From Spirochaetaceae bacterium (lineage in GTDB: Bacteria; Spirochaetota; Spirochaetia; Treponematales; Breznakiellaceae), in assembly GCA_031278935.1 (NCBI GenBank), contig JAITJK010000238.1, forward strand, positions 1 to 5,989: DNA of 5,989 nt, given 5' to 3'. The notes beneath the pieces are model-generated. The model was not told the DNA's origin and searched no databases. It was given only the letters and a program-made list of their open reading frames with translations. A program made the position numbers and the translations under genes. Within the stretch, counting starts at the first letter, position 1. Each line of letters begins with the position of its first letter. This document shows, in pieces, positions 5,478-5,989 of this stretch.

Positions 5478-5989
5478 CCGGTCATGTGTAGCCAAGTAGC
5501 GTCGGACGTTTCTGAAAGAAATATCCCGAACCATATCGCTTAAGCGGGGAATATCCAGGGGTATTTCCCCCGCTTCCGCCCAGGTCCCCAGCAGATTGCA
5601 GAGGATCCGGCGAAAGTATTCATGCCGAGGATAGGAAAGAAAGCTCCTTGAGTCGGTGAGCATCCCCACAAACCGGGAAAGCAACCCTAAGTTCCCCAGA
5701 ATTTTCATCTGGCTCTCCATACCGTCCCGGTTATCCAGAAACCACCAGGCGGAACCGAGCTGCATCTTGCCGGGAATCCCATCTCCCTGAAAAGCGCCCA
5801 TAATCGTACCCAGGGAGTACATGTCTTTGGGATTGAGGCTGTACAGGATGGTTTTAGGCAGCTCTTGTCGGGATTGCAGGAGGTCTAAAAAACGGGCCAG
5901 GTTTTCCGTTATCCGGTGATCATGAATCCCGTCATACCCGGTGTCCGGCCCCAGAGCCTTGAGCGCCCGGGAATTAACACTCCGGATAG
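5472..5989 (-). CDS. uxaC: Uronate (glucuronate/galacturonate) isomerase, C-terminal part (5' end outside window)
   Basis: The minus-strand frame is open from the right edge to a TGA at 5474-5472, giving 171 complete codons, roughly the last third of a protein usually near 470 residues. UxaC converts D-glucuronate to D-fructuronate and D-galacturonate to D-tagaturonate, the first step of hexuronate breakdown, in the cytoplasm. Recognisable family stretches, in order, are ALKALGPDTGYD, LPKTILYSLNPKD, GKMQLGSAWWFLDNRDGM, and GMLTDSRSFLSYPRHEYF continuing RRILCNLLG. These match the end of E. coli UxaC closely as I remember it. The ATG at 5822 is internal, because homologous sequence continues upstream to the window edge. 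Catalytic metal ligands of this amidohydrolase relative would mostly lie in the missing part. The gene converges on the PilZ gene with a 6-bp overlap, leaving no room for an intergenic terminator. Confidence 0.96.
   Translation of the reverse strand, partial: IRSVNSRALKALGPDTGYDGIHDHRITENLARFLDLLQSRQELPKTILYSLNPKDMYSLGTIMGAFQGDGIPGKMQLGSAWWFLDNRDGMESQMKILGNLGLLSRFVGMLTDSRSFLSYPRHEYFRRILCNLLGTWAEAGEIPLDIPRLSDMVRDISFRNVRRYLATHDRL

Overview
The window most likely comes from a spirochaete of the genus Treponema, probably one of the moderate-GC gut species (termite-gut type). This is an inference from content: the chemoreceptor signalling tip has wording I associate with treponemes, the lipoprotein has a relaxed spirochaete-style lipobox, a PilZ protein carries a large extra domain, and a hexuronate-catabolism gene fits a plant-polysaccharide-fed gut. 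No rRNA, tRNA, CRISPR array or transposase is visible.

Layout from left to right. (1) The 3' part of a methyl-accepting chemotaxis protein (2-1003, +) runs in from the left edge. (2) A 282-bp gap holds a REP/MITE-like dispersed repeat (about 1010-1077) and a small inverted repeat. (3) A surface lipoprotein with an acidic Pro-rich linker and a BspA-type leucine-rich-repeat domain (1286-2359, +) follows. (4) A 47-bp convergent gap contains a perfect 10-bp hairpin. (5) A cation diffusion facilitator transporter (2407-3366, -) comes next. (6) A 146-bp divergent promoter region contains a perfect 16-bp palindrome. (7) An exported NlpC/P60 cell-wall hydrolase (3513-4148, +) has nine perfect heptads between its signal peptide and its catalytic domain. 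(8) A 420-residue PilZ-type c-di-GMP effector (4215-5477, +) has the two halves of its ligand signature separated by a GAF-like segment. (9) The C-terminal third of uronate isomerase UxaC (5472-5989, -) overlaps the PilZ gene tail-to-tail by 6 bp and runs off the right edge.

The genes do not form one obvious pathway. They are a set of envelope and environment-response functions: chemotaxis signalling, a surface adhesin-like protein, metal export, peptidoglycan remodelling, a c-di-GMP response and sugar-acid catabolism. Only the NlpC/P60 and PilZ genes are plausibly co-transcribed (same strand, 66-bp gap). The most unusual items are the heptad-repeat hydrolase and the split PilZ signature. I see no complete, clearly undescribed multi-gene system here.
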